This document shows positions 1 to 9,151 of a stretch of 64,000 bases of DNA, in pieces. This DNA comes from Xiphydria camelus (Eukaryota > Arthropoda > Insecta > Hymenoptera > Xiphydriidae), in contig OY783193.1 of assembly GCA_963678675.1 (NCBI GenBank), positions 16,690,427-16,754,426 on the forward strand. The letters are read 5' to 3'. The number at the start of each line of letters is the position of its first letter. Position 1 is the first letter of the stretch. A program made the position numbers and the translations under genes. The notes beneath the pieces were generated by a model. The model had not been told where the DNA came from. It did not search any database and saw nothing but the letters and a program-made list of their open reading frames with translations.

Positions 1-1150
1 TTTTTTTCTTTATCGATATATTTCCTCTTTCGTATTATACTATCAGAAGTTCCAATTTATATACCAACCTATCAAACGTGAAGTGTACATGTACCTCACT
101 TCTATTTCATCTCTTCTTCGCCTCTGATGTAACAATGGAAATTACAAAATATCCATTTAAAGTGGCACACGTCCATGCACTCGAGACAGCAGATCCAGCT
201 CGCCGAATGAACTAATGCAACTGGTTCTTGAAGCAACAAGTGGATGATCCCTTGCTCGAAAGAAATCCCCTCGGGTTCGCATACGATCTGTAACAAATTG
301 TAAATAACATAATCATTTGCAGTTTCACTATTTAAAATATACCGAACTTACTCAACGTAGAAATTAAGAAACTATATTAATCTGAGTTAACCAATTGTAA
401 TGACAGAATTATTAAAAATGATATATTTCATCTTTCGTATTATACTATCACAAGTTCCAATTTATATACCGACCTGCCAAACGTGAAGTGTACATGTACC
501 TCACTTCTATTTCATCTCTTCTTCGCCTCTAGTGTAACGATAGAAATTATAAAATATCATAACTTTTCTGTAACATTTCTGCAATATTTTACAATATTCG
601 TGAACACTACCGTATGTTAGAAATATATATTTCTCGATAAATTCGCGAATGTTGCAAAACATCATAGAAACGTTTCGGAATCATTACATCGAAAGATCTC
701 CTCGATAAGGTACAGCTCGATAAGATTGTACTTGTCAGGGCTGAATTATGTAGGGTTTTTATAATTATTTTAGGAAGTCCCAGAAGAATACAGGTGCAGC
801 AAAATATTGATGCTCTGTCCTAGAAAGAATGAGAAATAACCCTCGAACCCTAATCGATATCAGTGATTCCTCATTGACGTTCGTTACACCAGAGTTGAAG
901 AAGAGATGAAATAGAATTGAGGTACATGTACACTTCACTTTTAAGAGGTCGGTATATAAATTTGAACTTGTGATAGTATAATACGAAAGAGGAAATATAT
1001 CACTTTTAATAATTCTGTCATTATTATCTATAGAATTAGTTAACTCAGATTAATATAGTTTCTTAATTTCTATGTAGAGTAAGTTGGGTATATTTTAAAT
1101 AGTGAAATACTGAATATAATTGTGTTATTTATAATTTATTACAGAAATAA
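1..1150. repeat. Foldback repeat family A, partial copies
   Basis: Two forward partial copies (about 1-300 and 420-890) and an inverted arm (about 896-1080) of one repeat family that recurs at 1640-3838, 14906-16440 and 42770-44470. Landmarks are a segment around GTGTACATGTACCTCACTTC, a segment ending in TTATAATTATTTTAG and short transposase-like coding pieces. The copies differ by substitutions and small indels, so they are old and not recent duplicates. Confidence 0.7.
140..300 (+). pseudogene. Mariner-type transposase HTH remnant, copy 1
   Basis: Reading plus gives a peptide with HPFKV-like, HALETADPARRMN and CNWFL segments, split by an in-frame TAA after RMN. This matches the second helix-turn-helix and linker of IS630/Tc1/mariner transposases, where an ...ARRMNFCNWFL...-like sequence follows the DNA-binding domain. 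The best copy is at 43855-44130. The catalytic DDE/D domain is absent. The same TAA is present in the 43.9 kb copy, so the break predates the spread of this subfamily. Confidence 0.5.
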
Positions 1151-1179
1151 ACGTACTGCTTTTGAATTCCACCCAGAAG

Positions 1180-1445
1180 GACTCCAAATCATGTGCGAAC
1201 CCGGGGGGGTTTCTTTTGAACGAGGGATCGTCCACTTGTTGTTCCAAGAACCAGCTGCATTAGTTTATTCGGTGGGTTAGATCTGCTGCCTCGAGTGCAT
1301 GGACGTGCGTTCATCCTTCAATATCCTCCCTGCCATGATCTGCTGATTCTAACCTCTATTGCCACAGCCCGAATGCTCGTCGAAGGTTATTCCTTATTCT
1401 TTCTAGCACAGATCTATATTATGCTGCATCTGTATTCTTCTGGGA
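1180..1445 (-). pseudogene. Mariner-type transposase HTH remnant, copy 2 (inverted)
   Basis: Minus-strand copy of the transposase fragment that is best kept at 43855-44130. It is recognisable by the reverse complements of the CAGCAGATC and CTCGCCGAATG landmarks and by a residual splice-acceptor-like TTTTAG just upstream (near 1450). It has several indels and no open frame. It lies in the inverted arm of the palindrome centred near 1908. It encodes no functional protein. Confidence 0.45.
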
Positions 1446-1639
1446 CTTCCTAAAATAATTATAAAAATGCCATATAATTCAGCTCTGACAAGTACAATCT
1501 TATCGAGGAAATCTTTCGATGTAATGATTCCGAAATGTTTCTATGATATTTTGCAACATTCGCGAATTTATCAAGAAATATATATTTCTAACATACGGTA
1601 GTTTTCACGAATATTGCAAAATATCGCAGGAATGTTACA

Positions 1640-2125
1640 GAAAAGTTACTTGCAAAAACGTGCTTTGTGGGATGTAAATGATTATACCAGAGGCGAAGAA
1701 GAGATGAAATAAAAGTGAGGGGTACATGTACATTTCACGCTTGACAGGTCGGTATATAAATTGGAACTTCTGATAGTATAATACGAAAGAGGAAATATAT
1801 CGATAAAGAAAAAATAATAATAAAGTAGTTACTACATTATTGTAATCCAATTCTATTGTATCCTTTATTTTTCTGCCACGACTTTAATTGTTGATAGTGG
1901 ATGGATCAGCCAATAAATTTAATTTTTATTCACTATCAACAATCAGTCGCGGCAGAAAAATAAGGGATACAATGGAATTGGATTACAGTAATGTAGTAAC
2001 TACTTTATTATTATTTTTTCTTTATCGATATATATTTCCTCTTTCGTGTTATACTATCCCAAGTTCGAATTTATATACCGACCTGTCAAACGTGAGGTGT
2101 ACATGTACCTCACTTTTATTTCATT
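1640..2125. repeat. Family A palindrome centred near 1908
   Basis: The left arm (about 1668-1890, inverted) and right arm (about 1930-2125) match over roughly 200 bases. A spacer with TTGATAGTGGATGGATCA and TTCACTATCAAC forms the loop. The arms flank the boundary word TGGCAGAAAAATAAGGGATA. Identical centres recur near 3750, 15050 and 43400. Confidence 0.7.
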
Positions 2126-3536
2126 AAGTATTACTGCACAACGAGTACGTTAGAAGATTTTCATGAAGACTCACGATTTTCTCACATGTCATCTCGTACA
2201 GGTGCAACCGAAGAGGATCTAGCTCGTGTCCGGTCCGTAAAAAGATGACTCGATGGACATCGGAGAATGTCCAGCTTGTCACGCAGCGCCTATTATCCAC
2301 GGTGCATTAATTGCAATACGCGTTTCTCCTTTCAACTATTCCAGCGTTAAATAACTTTTACTTCTTTCAAGGTAATAACCTTTTATGAACTGTTCGTGGT
2401 AGGAGACAGCGATCGATATTAGCGACATGTCGTAGACAAGTTCATCTATTAAAACTAAAAGGCAATTCGGTGTACCGAACTACTACTGCAATAATGTGCC
2501 CGAGCTCACGGTCTATTCTGCGATTAACATTAACGTAATCGTGATTATGCTCGGGTGATGGGTGTTCCAAAAGAGGTAAAGTTGATACTAACCATCGGAT
2601 GCTGTAAGCTGACTTGCTAGTGTATGCTTTGCAACTGGAACATCATCGCAGGAATAACACAGGTTTACAAAAAAAAAAAGTCCGGACTATTTGACCGGAC
2701 CATGGTATTCCGAGGTATTTTTGCGTCCTGAATCCGATCCCGAGATCATCTGAGCCCCATCACTTCAGAAAAACGAGATTTCGAAATAAATAAATAAGGA
2801 AATGGAACTGCCCTGAGCAGCACCCAGAGCATGACTCCAAGGTTCTAAGGCCATTAGGGTCAGTGCTAGGTCCACTGTCACAGTGAACGGATCGCCGGAA
2901 TGGGATGCCTTGACAGGGAGATCGTAATCCGCGAGATACAACGATCATGGCAACATTTTATCCACTGGGGTGGTTCTGTGATAGTCTCGGTCGAGATTTA
3001 GGACTGCATTCCAATGTTTGGAAGGTATTCAAGACCTAAACAGCTACCCTTCAACTCAACAGGTTGCTTGAGAAATTGTCCCGAATCCAGTTCCAAAAAA
3101 TGGTCATTTTAACCTCTAAATGACCTTGAAATCTCATTTTTCTTACGTGATGGGGCTCAGATGACCTCGGGATCGGATTCAGGATGCAAAAATACCTCGG
3201 AATACCATGGTCCGGTCAAATAGTCCGGACTTTTTTTTTTGTAAACCTGTGTAATTTGTCTACGATTAGTCACAATCATTGATCGCTGCACCCTACGAAG
3301 AACAGTTTGTACAAGGTAAATACTTTGAAAGAAGTGAAAGTTATTTAAAGCAGGAATAATTGAAACAAAAAGCGCATATTGCAATAAATGTACCGTGGGT
3401 AATAGGCGCTCGGTGACAAGTCTGACATTCTCCGATGTCCATCGAGTCATCTTTTTACGGACAGGACACGAGCTAGGTCCTCTTCGGTTGCACCTGTACG
3501 AGATGACATGTCAGAGTCTGCAGTAATACTTAATGA
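2126..3536. repeat. Foldback repeat family K with nested MITE
   Basis: Inverted arms at about 2126-2390 and 3260-3536 share the landmarks TAAGTATTACTGC, GGTGCAACCGAAGAGGA and GACATCGGAGAATGTC. The same foldback is present without the nested MITE at 40801-41970. The arms sit between two outward-facing family A arms, so the whole 1.6-3.8 kb stretch reads as nested palindromes. Short coding-like stretches exist but none can be assigned to a protein family. Confidence 0.6.
2658..3251. mobile_element. 594-bp MITE, Harbinger-like (TSD TAA)
   Basis: The TIRs are about 95-100 bp and begin CACAGGTTTAC, followed by an A-run and GTCCGGAC. The element is flanked by TAA at 2655-2657 and 3252-3254. The related locus near 41498 reads GGAATAATTTGTCTA without the insertion, which confirms both boundaries and the 3-bp duplication. 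A TWA duplication is the known signature of PIF/Harbinger elements. It has no transposase and is non-autonomous. Confidence 0.75.
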
Positions 3537-3539
3537 GAT

Positions 3540-3838
3540 AAAAGTGAGGTACATGTACACTTCACGTTTGACAGGTCGGTATATAAATTCGAACTTGTGG
3601 GATAGTATAATACGAAAGAGGGACTATATCGATAAAGAAAAAATAATAATAAAGTAGTTACTACATTACTGTAATCCAATTCCATTGAATCCCTTATTTT
3701 TCTGCCACGACTTTGATAGTTGATAGTGAATAAAAATCAAATTTATTAGCTAATCCATCCACTATCAACAGTTAAAGTCGTGGCAGAAAAATAAGGGATA
3801 CAATGGAATTGGATTACAATAATGGAGTAACTACTTTA
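3540..3838. repeat. Family A palindrome centred near 3750
   Basis: An inverted arm (3540-3725) and a short forward arm (3775-3838) meet around the CACTATCAAC spacer. The forward arm stops abruptly at 3838, where sequence related to family K begins. This is a rearranged junction. Confidence 0.6.
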
Positions 3839-4140
3839 AACACTTGGGGAAACTCACCGAAGAAACCCGAATAATTATTATCTTATCACTTGTACACTTG
3901 ATTTCGAGGTTAATAGATGCTTCGATCTCCCGAATTGACAGCTACCGGGAGATCAGGGGGGCCTTTTTCGAGTCACTCGTATCTTTGCGTGCACGCAACT
4001 CAGCGAAGAGACCAATCAGGATCAAGTATTCCATTGCGGTGGGGGTCCTGATTGGTCTACTCGCTAAGAAACGTATACGCATCTTAGCGAGTAGACCAAT
4101 CAGGACCCCCACCACAACGGAGTACTTGATCTGCAACAGT
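3839..4140. repeat. Truncated foldback with near-perfect hairpin 4005-4130
   Basis: It starts with the module GCTTCGATCTCCCGAATTGA shared by many foldbacks here. A hairpin follows whose arms (about 4008-4060 and 4078-4130) both carry GACCAATCAGGA and AAGTACTTGATC/GATCAAGTATT-type words around a central CGTATACG. Open frames on both strands here are mirror images of the hairpin and are not genes. Confidence 0.6.
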
Positions 4141-4264
4141 TAATAGATGATTTTTATTCGCATTGGCATGTTTATGATGATATTTGCAATTAATGTTCTA
4201 CTCGGACTGAAATGAGTCGTAAGGTCAGCATCGAAGCTGTAAATGATGTGGTAATAATTAAATT

Positions 4265-4620
4265 AAATTTATTTACGAGTAAGGGGGCGAAATTTCAGCG
4301 GTGCATGCAAAAGGATTTCTTAAAACTATTCCAACGTCTCGAGTTAATATATGTAACAACATATCGTCCCCTTCCTGCAAAAAGTCACTAACTAACATTT
4401 ATCATCAACTGACTTAGTAGGTAGTTTCTGCTCTATAATATCGGTATTATATTTCGGTTAATGACTTTTTATGATGCGCGCATGCTCACTTCCAACGCAT
4501 TTAGCACTTAGTGAGTTTTACCATTTAAAGATTTAATAAAATTAAGCTACTAGGTCCAGTTAGGTGAATTTTACAAAATATGTTAGTGACTTTTTGCAGG
4601 AAGGGGACGATAGATACTGT
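4265..4620 (+). repeat. Family K coding-like segment with inserted MITE
   Basis: Bases 4265-4363 (AAATTTATTTACGAGTAAGG onward) match 16438-16535 and the inverse of 42780-42880. The segment is interrupted by the MITE at 4364-4610 and then by the large element starting at 4621. No intact frame. Confidence 0.55.
4364..4610. mobile_element. 247-bp MITE, TA duplication
   Basis: The perfect TIR is about 29 bp and starts TCGTCCCCTTCCTGC. The flanks are TA at 4362-4363 and 4611-4612. The related copy near 16535 has the empty site, with one mismatch just outside it. TA duplications fit a Tc1/mariner-derived MITE. Confidence 0.65.
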
Positions 4621-4826
4621 CCCAGGTAGCACACTAACGTCGAAATGACGTTTTTTGAAGGTCAGTTCTGACGTCAGATGACGAAAAATATGACGTCATT
4701 TTAACGTCGCAAAGACGGCTTAATTGCACATCCACACGACGTCAGACAAATCACGTAATAATGACGTTCTACCGTACGTTGTGATGAAGAAAAAAATGAC
4801 GGTTCTAAAAGGTTAGGTCTGACGTA

Positions 4827-5038
4827 CACCCGGCGTCTCGGATTATGTCGCTGGTGACTTTTTTTAATGTTATTTTTAAACGTACTAACCAACGAACAAT
4901 TAATTCTCATGCCCTCATTAGCTACCGTAGTGTCTACTCTCATTAATAAAAGCATGAGAATTGATTAATCATTGGTTAGTACGTTTAAAAATAACATTTA
5001 AAAAAAGTCACCAGTGACAGAATCCGAGACGCCGAGTG
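4827..5038. mobile_element. 212-bp hairpin MITE, TA duplication
   Basis: The TIRs are about 70 bp and start CACYCGGCGTCTCGGATT; they contain GGTGACTTTTTTTAA. TA flanks lie at 4825-4826 and 5039-5040. It is inserted in the left end of the 4621-14905 element. It fits a mariner-type MITE and has no coding capacity. Confidence 0.65.
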
Positions 5039-5226
5039 TATATCTTCATCGTGAGCGGTCACCCATCCAGCTATTGTCCGCACTTTTCGCTGCTTAACTT
5101 CGTTGATCGGTCGGTGTCCTCGAGTCCTCATCTGCTGCACACTCCTGTGGTTAAGAATATTATTACTATGTATTAGTGTCCATATGAAGTTTGATGAATA
5201 AATGTATATTACTCTTCAATAAGAAA

Positions 5227-5232
5227 GAGCTT
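5227..5232. repeat. Target site duplication, left copy
   Basis: GAGCTT directly precedes the left terminus AGTAGATAGG and is repeated exactly after the right terminus. A 6-bp duplication is a hallmark of Polinton/Maverick integration. Confidence 0.8.
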
Positions 5233-5860
5233 AGTAGATAGGCTATGAGAGTTCTGCGTCACCCACGTGACCAAAAGTGGCGGGAAATTTGAATTTAGCG
5301 GAAGTGCGCATGCGCCGTGGCGGGAAATTTGAATTCGCGCATCACGTGACCCAGCGGAGCTCTGTCATTGGTCGAACCCCAACTCCTCGACCCAACGGAG
5401 CTCTAACATTGGTTGAACCCCAACTCCTCGACCCCCACCAGATGGCGCCACCGACGGCGGCGGCCATTTTGAAGTGCGCATGCGCCGTGGCGGGGAAATT
5501 TGAATGATACACTCCTCGACTCCCACCATCAACGCCAGGTGGCACCACTGTCGGCGGGTAGTCAACGCCAGGTATCTTGCTACTGCGCGTCCGATGACGT
5601 CATCGTTTCTCGTGCAGGTTCCGACAGGCGCGTGCAGGTTCAGACTTGCACCGCGCTACTGCGCAGTTTCGACCGCGTCCGATGACGTCATAGCTTATCG
5701 CATCGCTACTGTGCAGGTTCCGACAGACGCGTGCAGGTTCAGACTTGCACCACGCTACTGCGCAGTTTCGACCCCGTCGCATTCCTGAGCGATGACGTCA
5801 TAGCATCGCTACTGCGCAGTTGACCGACCTTGGAATGCATGAAGGTTCGGACTTGTTCCG
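5233..5860. repeat. Left long terminal inverted region
   Basis: The first about 350 bases pair with 14320 downward. They share GTGACGCAGAACTCTCATAG (complement), CACGTGACC, GCGCATGCGC and GAGCTC-ATTGGT words. Beyond this, similarity continues through a tandem array of about 115-bp subunits. The left arm lacks some repeat units present on the right, so the arms differ in length. No gene is seen. Confidence 0.65.
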
Positions 5861-7245
5861 CGCTACTGTATAGTTTCGGCCGATCCGCGCGTGTCACATT
5901 CCTGAGCGATGACGTCATACCTTATCGCGTCGCTATTGCGCAGTTGACCAGCCTTGGAGTGCGTGCAGGTTCAGACTTACTCCACGCTACTGTACAGTTT
6001 CGACCGATCCGAGCGCGTCACATTCCTGAGCGATGACGTCACGCATACAGGTTCCGACTTGCTCTCTTTTCCGAGAACTGTTTACTGCGATGATGTTCCT
6101 AGAATCGTGGTAACAGGTTCCAACGTTAACTATTCTACCGTTGGGGAATCGCAGTTTATAAGTAATGAGACAACTTTTTATTCGCCCCCTTTTGTAGCCT
6201 TTATTGGTAAAAAATATTTGTACAAAAGAGAAATTAGCCTTCTTGACAATAAACGCAATCCTTGATCATGGGTCGCGGACCGTCGTAATCGTCTCGGCCT
6301 CTCGGCATCCGGTGATGTCTGCGACACGCTCGTAACGCCATCTGGCGGACCCCCACTTCGCTCGCAGTGCCATCTCGATGACCTCCCCCACTTTGGTTTT
6401 GGTTGAACCCCCCCTCCCCGACCTTACTCGCTCGCAGCGCCATCTCGCTGTCTCCGGTAGAGCCATCTCGCGGACTCCGATCTCGCTCGCAGCGCTATCT
6501 CACGGATTCAGACCTCACCTGTAGCGCCATCTCGCGGGCCTCTCGCAGCACACTTTCCCGCGTGCATCATCATCATCATCATCTCGCAACGCTACGGTCT
6601 ACTCCCTCACCCCTTCCCCACCCGCAAGCGACGGAGCTCTAACTTTCCAACGGAGATCTAACTTACCGCAAAAATTGTGGGTAAATTTGAATTTTGTGCG
6701 CCGCGTGCACGGAGCTCCGTCATTGGTCGAACCCCCAACCCCGACCTCACTCGCAACTTCCCGTACACACACACACACACGTCATCGAACGCGTTCGAGA
6801 GGTGCCGAACGACGAAAATTTATTCGACTCGAAAATTTCAACGCCACTGCCGAGTTCCGAGTGTTGTACCTTATCGCTGTACAGTTTCACACGCTATTTT
6901 CGAGCGATGACATCATAGCTTATCTATCTGATCAAATTTCAACGCTACTGAGCAGTTCCGAGCGTCGTACCTTATCGCTGTGCAGTTTCACACGCTATTT
7001 CCGAGCGATGACGTCATGCCTTATCGCATCGCTACTGCGCAGTTGACAGACCTTGGAATGCATGCAGGTTCAGACTTGCTCCGCGCTACTGTACAGTTTC
7101 GACTGATCCGCGCGCGTCACATTCCTGAGCGATGACGTCATAGCTTCTGGATAGGCACGAACCCGTTTACCCCCACCACCTCTACCACCACAAAACGTCT
7201 TTGCTTAAATAAGAGGATGTTATCGGAATCATGGTGACGTCATGC
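5580..7245. promoter_or_regulatory. Subterminal array with repeated TGACGTCA octamers (left)
   Basis: Degenerate units contain CTACTGCGCAGT, TGCAGGTTCAGACTTG and CATTCCTGAGCGATGACGTCA. Perfect TGACGTCA (the CRE/ATF octamer) occurs at 5595, 5683, 5793, 5910, 6034, 7009, 7133 and 7235. Spacing is about 90-125 bases where units are contiguous. Repeated near-identical octamers at the ends of a virus-like element could be enhancer or replication sites; this is inference. Open frames here are by-products of the repeats. Confidence 0.45.
6090..6840. other. Non-coding spacer within the Polinton-like element
   Basis: Sequence rich in CGCCATCTCGC-type words with short CA and CAT microsatellites (near 6565 and 6765). 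It shares GAGCTC-TCATTGGTCGAACCCC with the terminal repeats. No supported gene. Confidence 0.4.
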
Positions 7246-7558
7246 GTGCAGGTTCAGACTTGCTGCTACGTAGTAAAGCATTTCTTCTTCTTCTTCTTCC
7301 GTTAACTATTCTACCATCGGGGAATCGTAGTTTAAATAATGAGCCAACATTTTATTCTTTTACCTTTATTGCTAAAAAAATTAGGCTTTCGACAATAAAT
7401 GCAATCCTTGATCATGGGTCGTGGACCGCCTCTGCCTCTCGGCACAAGGTGATGTATGCGACATCGACGACTTTGAGCGGAAATATCTCAAAAACCGTTC
7501 CATGGATGGGCATTTCATCTTATACATTTTTTATTAGTCTCAATAAACTCTATAAATT

Positions 7559-8455
7559 TTATGAGAATATAGTATGAAAATCCGCAAAGCAGTTTCTGTT
7601 AAGTGCAAAACATAGTCTTACATTGCATTTTCTGCAAAATACTTGTGTCTGACCTGATTTGCAGTTTCTACATCTACCTTTTTGTCCATATATGGGAAAA
7701 TGGTCTAACTTATCAAGACTGCAGTCATTTTCGGGTCTTAATACAATCGCATTTGTCAGGTTCACGAAGCAGTCGAAACCCCTCCTGTATCTGCCCTCGT
7801 TGAGCTCTCGGTCCTTGTCGATGGCAACGAATCCGTACTTGTCGGCATTCCAGCAAGCAGAGCATATGTCCTTGAACTTCGCGTAAGGCATGTCCGTGTT
7901 CACGTGATCGTCGTAAACGTGTCGGAGATTCATGTCATCCTGCCGGAAGAGCGCCAGCAGGTTGACGTTATCGCGCACCAGGTGTTTGGGAATACGAGCG
8001 TACGTCTGACAGAGGTAGAAGCAGTCGACATCCCTGTGTCGACCCATGCAGAAAAAGGCTCTGATATTGTCTTGATTCTCGCAAGCGATGTCGTCGAAGA
8101 TCATTATCGAGTTTGGACGTGTCTCTTCCGGCGACATCACCTGCTCGTGCTCGTTGAAAGCAAGATACTCGACACCGTCCACCGAACCGAGCACTTTTTC
8201 CAGGAACCTGTACTTGGGCTGATTGAGCGATTTCAAGTAGACGTACACGTTCTCGAATCTCAGTCCATCGGGATGCGTCACGAGGGTGAGCAGCGCGTTC
8301 GTCTTGTCGCAATTAGACGGTCCGCAAAACACTGCCCGCACGCTATTTGGCAGCAAATCGCCGTGCCGCTTCTTCTCGACACTCCGTTGCGTGAGCTCAT
8401 CAAAGTTCACCACGGGCAGCCTCGTAGACTGTTGGTCGAATCGTAGTCCTGTCAT
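7559..8455 (-). CDS. A32/FtsK-like packaging ATPase fused to piggyBac-type zinc ribbon
   Basis: This 298-residue frame starts at an ATG (8455). Residues 1-230 match the packaging ATPases of Polinton/adintovirus-like elements, which pump DNA into capsids. The P-loop is GPSNCDKT (45-52), Walker B is SIMIFDD (116-122), and a conserved CQTYARIPKHLVRDN block follows (149-163). The usual P-loop glycine before K is D here, which should impair ATP binding. Residues about 235-298 are unlike the ATPase. They form a C-terminal zinc ribbon with cysteines at 262, 265, 274, 277, 282 and 289 and a terminal NCFADFH, the pattern of piggyBac transposase tails. A duplicate of the likely native tail lies at 9061-9105 (plus strand) and ends 14 codons after RRGFDCF. 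The fusion therefore replaced the original stop. Family call is firm for the ATPase; expression is unknown. Confidence 0.8.
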   Translation of the reverse strand: MTGLRFDQQSTRLPVVNFDELTQRSVEKKRHGDLLPNSVRAVFCGPSNCDKTNALLTLVTHPDGLRFENVYVYLKSLNQPKYRFLEKVLGSVDGVEYLAFNEHEQVMSPEETRPNSIMIFDDIACENQDNIRAFFCMGRHRDVDCFYLCQTYARIPKHLVRDNVNLLALFRQDDMNLRHVYDDHVNTDMPYAKFKDICSACWNADKYGFVAIDKDRELNEGRYRRGFDCFVNLTNAIVLRPENDCSLDKLDHFPIYGQKGRCRNCKSGQTQVFCRKCNVRLCFALNRNCFADFHTIFS

Positions 8456-8535
8456 AACTGGTGCGAGGGCTATAAGTTGCGCGTTTATATAGATTGATCA
8501 TTCAGTTACACCCTGTATTTAAATCAAAATTTTAA

Positions 8536-8973
8536 GATGTATCTCTGAGGATACACCCTAGATATATCTCTGAGGATACACCGCAGATGTATCTCTCAGG
8601 ATACACCCCAGATGTATCTCTGAGAATACACCCCAGATGTATCTCTCAGGATACACCGAAGATATATTTCTGAGGATACACCCCAGAAGTATCTCTCAGG
8701 ATACACCCCAGATGTATCTCTGAGAATACACCCTAGATGTATCTCTGAGAATACACCCCAGATGTATCTCTCAGGATACACCGAAGATATATTTCTGAGG
8801 ATACACCCCAGATGTATCTCTCAGGATACACCCCAGATGTATCTCTCAGGACACACCCCAAATGTATCTCTGAGGATACACCCGAGATGTATTTCTGAGG
8901 ATACACCCCAGATGTATCTCTGAGGATACACTCCAGATGTATCTTTGAGGATACACCCCAGATGTATCTCTGA
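8536..8973. repeat. 25-bp tandem repeat, 17 full copies
   Basis: Unit GATGTATCTCTGAGGATAC plus ACCCCA, repeated 17 times with few substitutions, plus a partial copy. Each unit contains the imperfect palindrome GTATC-TCTGAG-GATAC. It sits just upstream of the ATPase start, between the two divergent coding units. It has no variable spacers, so it is a minisatellite. Its period is not a multiple of three, so the repetitive open frames on the minus strand are artefacts. Confidence 0.85.
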
Positions 8974-8982
8974 TGTTCTCCA

Positions 8983-9105
8983 CGAGGAAGAACTCGCCGC
9001 GGTCAAACATCCCGACGTCTACATCGTGGAGCGGGTGCTCAAGAGATGCGGAAATAGATCAGAAGGGGTTTTGACTGCTTCGTGAACCTGATAAATGTGC
9101 AGTGA
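8983..9105 (+). pseudogene. Chromodomain fragment joined to ATPase C-terminal tail
   Basis: Bases 8983-9054 encode a partial duplicate of the chromodomain at 10099-10251 (shared VKHPD-Y-VERVLKR core). Bases 9061-9105 encode the last 14 residues of an ATPase, starting RRGFDCF, followed by TGA. Both are in plus orientation, whereas the full ATPase is on minus. This is a scar of an internal rearrangement and preserves the probable original ATPase end. It has no start codon of its own. Confidence 0.6.
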
Positions 9106-9151
9106 TTGTTGAAGTGTTGATCAGTTGACTCTTGCATCCGATCACGTCAAC

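Noticed and set aside
3942..4143. Mirror-image open frames around 4060
   Set aside because: Both arise from the hairpin arms; identical peptides on both strands show it is palindromic and not coding.
7904..8446. Long plus-strand open frame opposite the ATPase
   Set aside because: It is the antisense shadow of the GC-rich ATPase gene and has no family features.
8536..8973. CRISPR-like array
   Set aside because: The 25-bp units are head-to-tail with no unique spacers and no cas genes; it is a minisatellite in a eukaryotic setting.
8596..9006. Repetitive minus-strand proteins of 61 residues
   Set aside because: Direct translation of the 25-bp repeat; period not a multiple of three, so all frames look similar.
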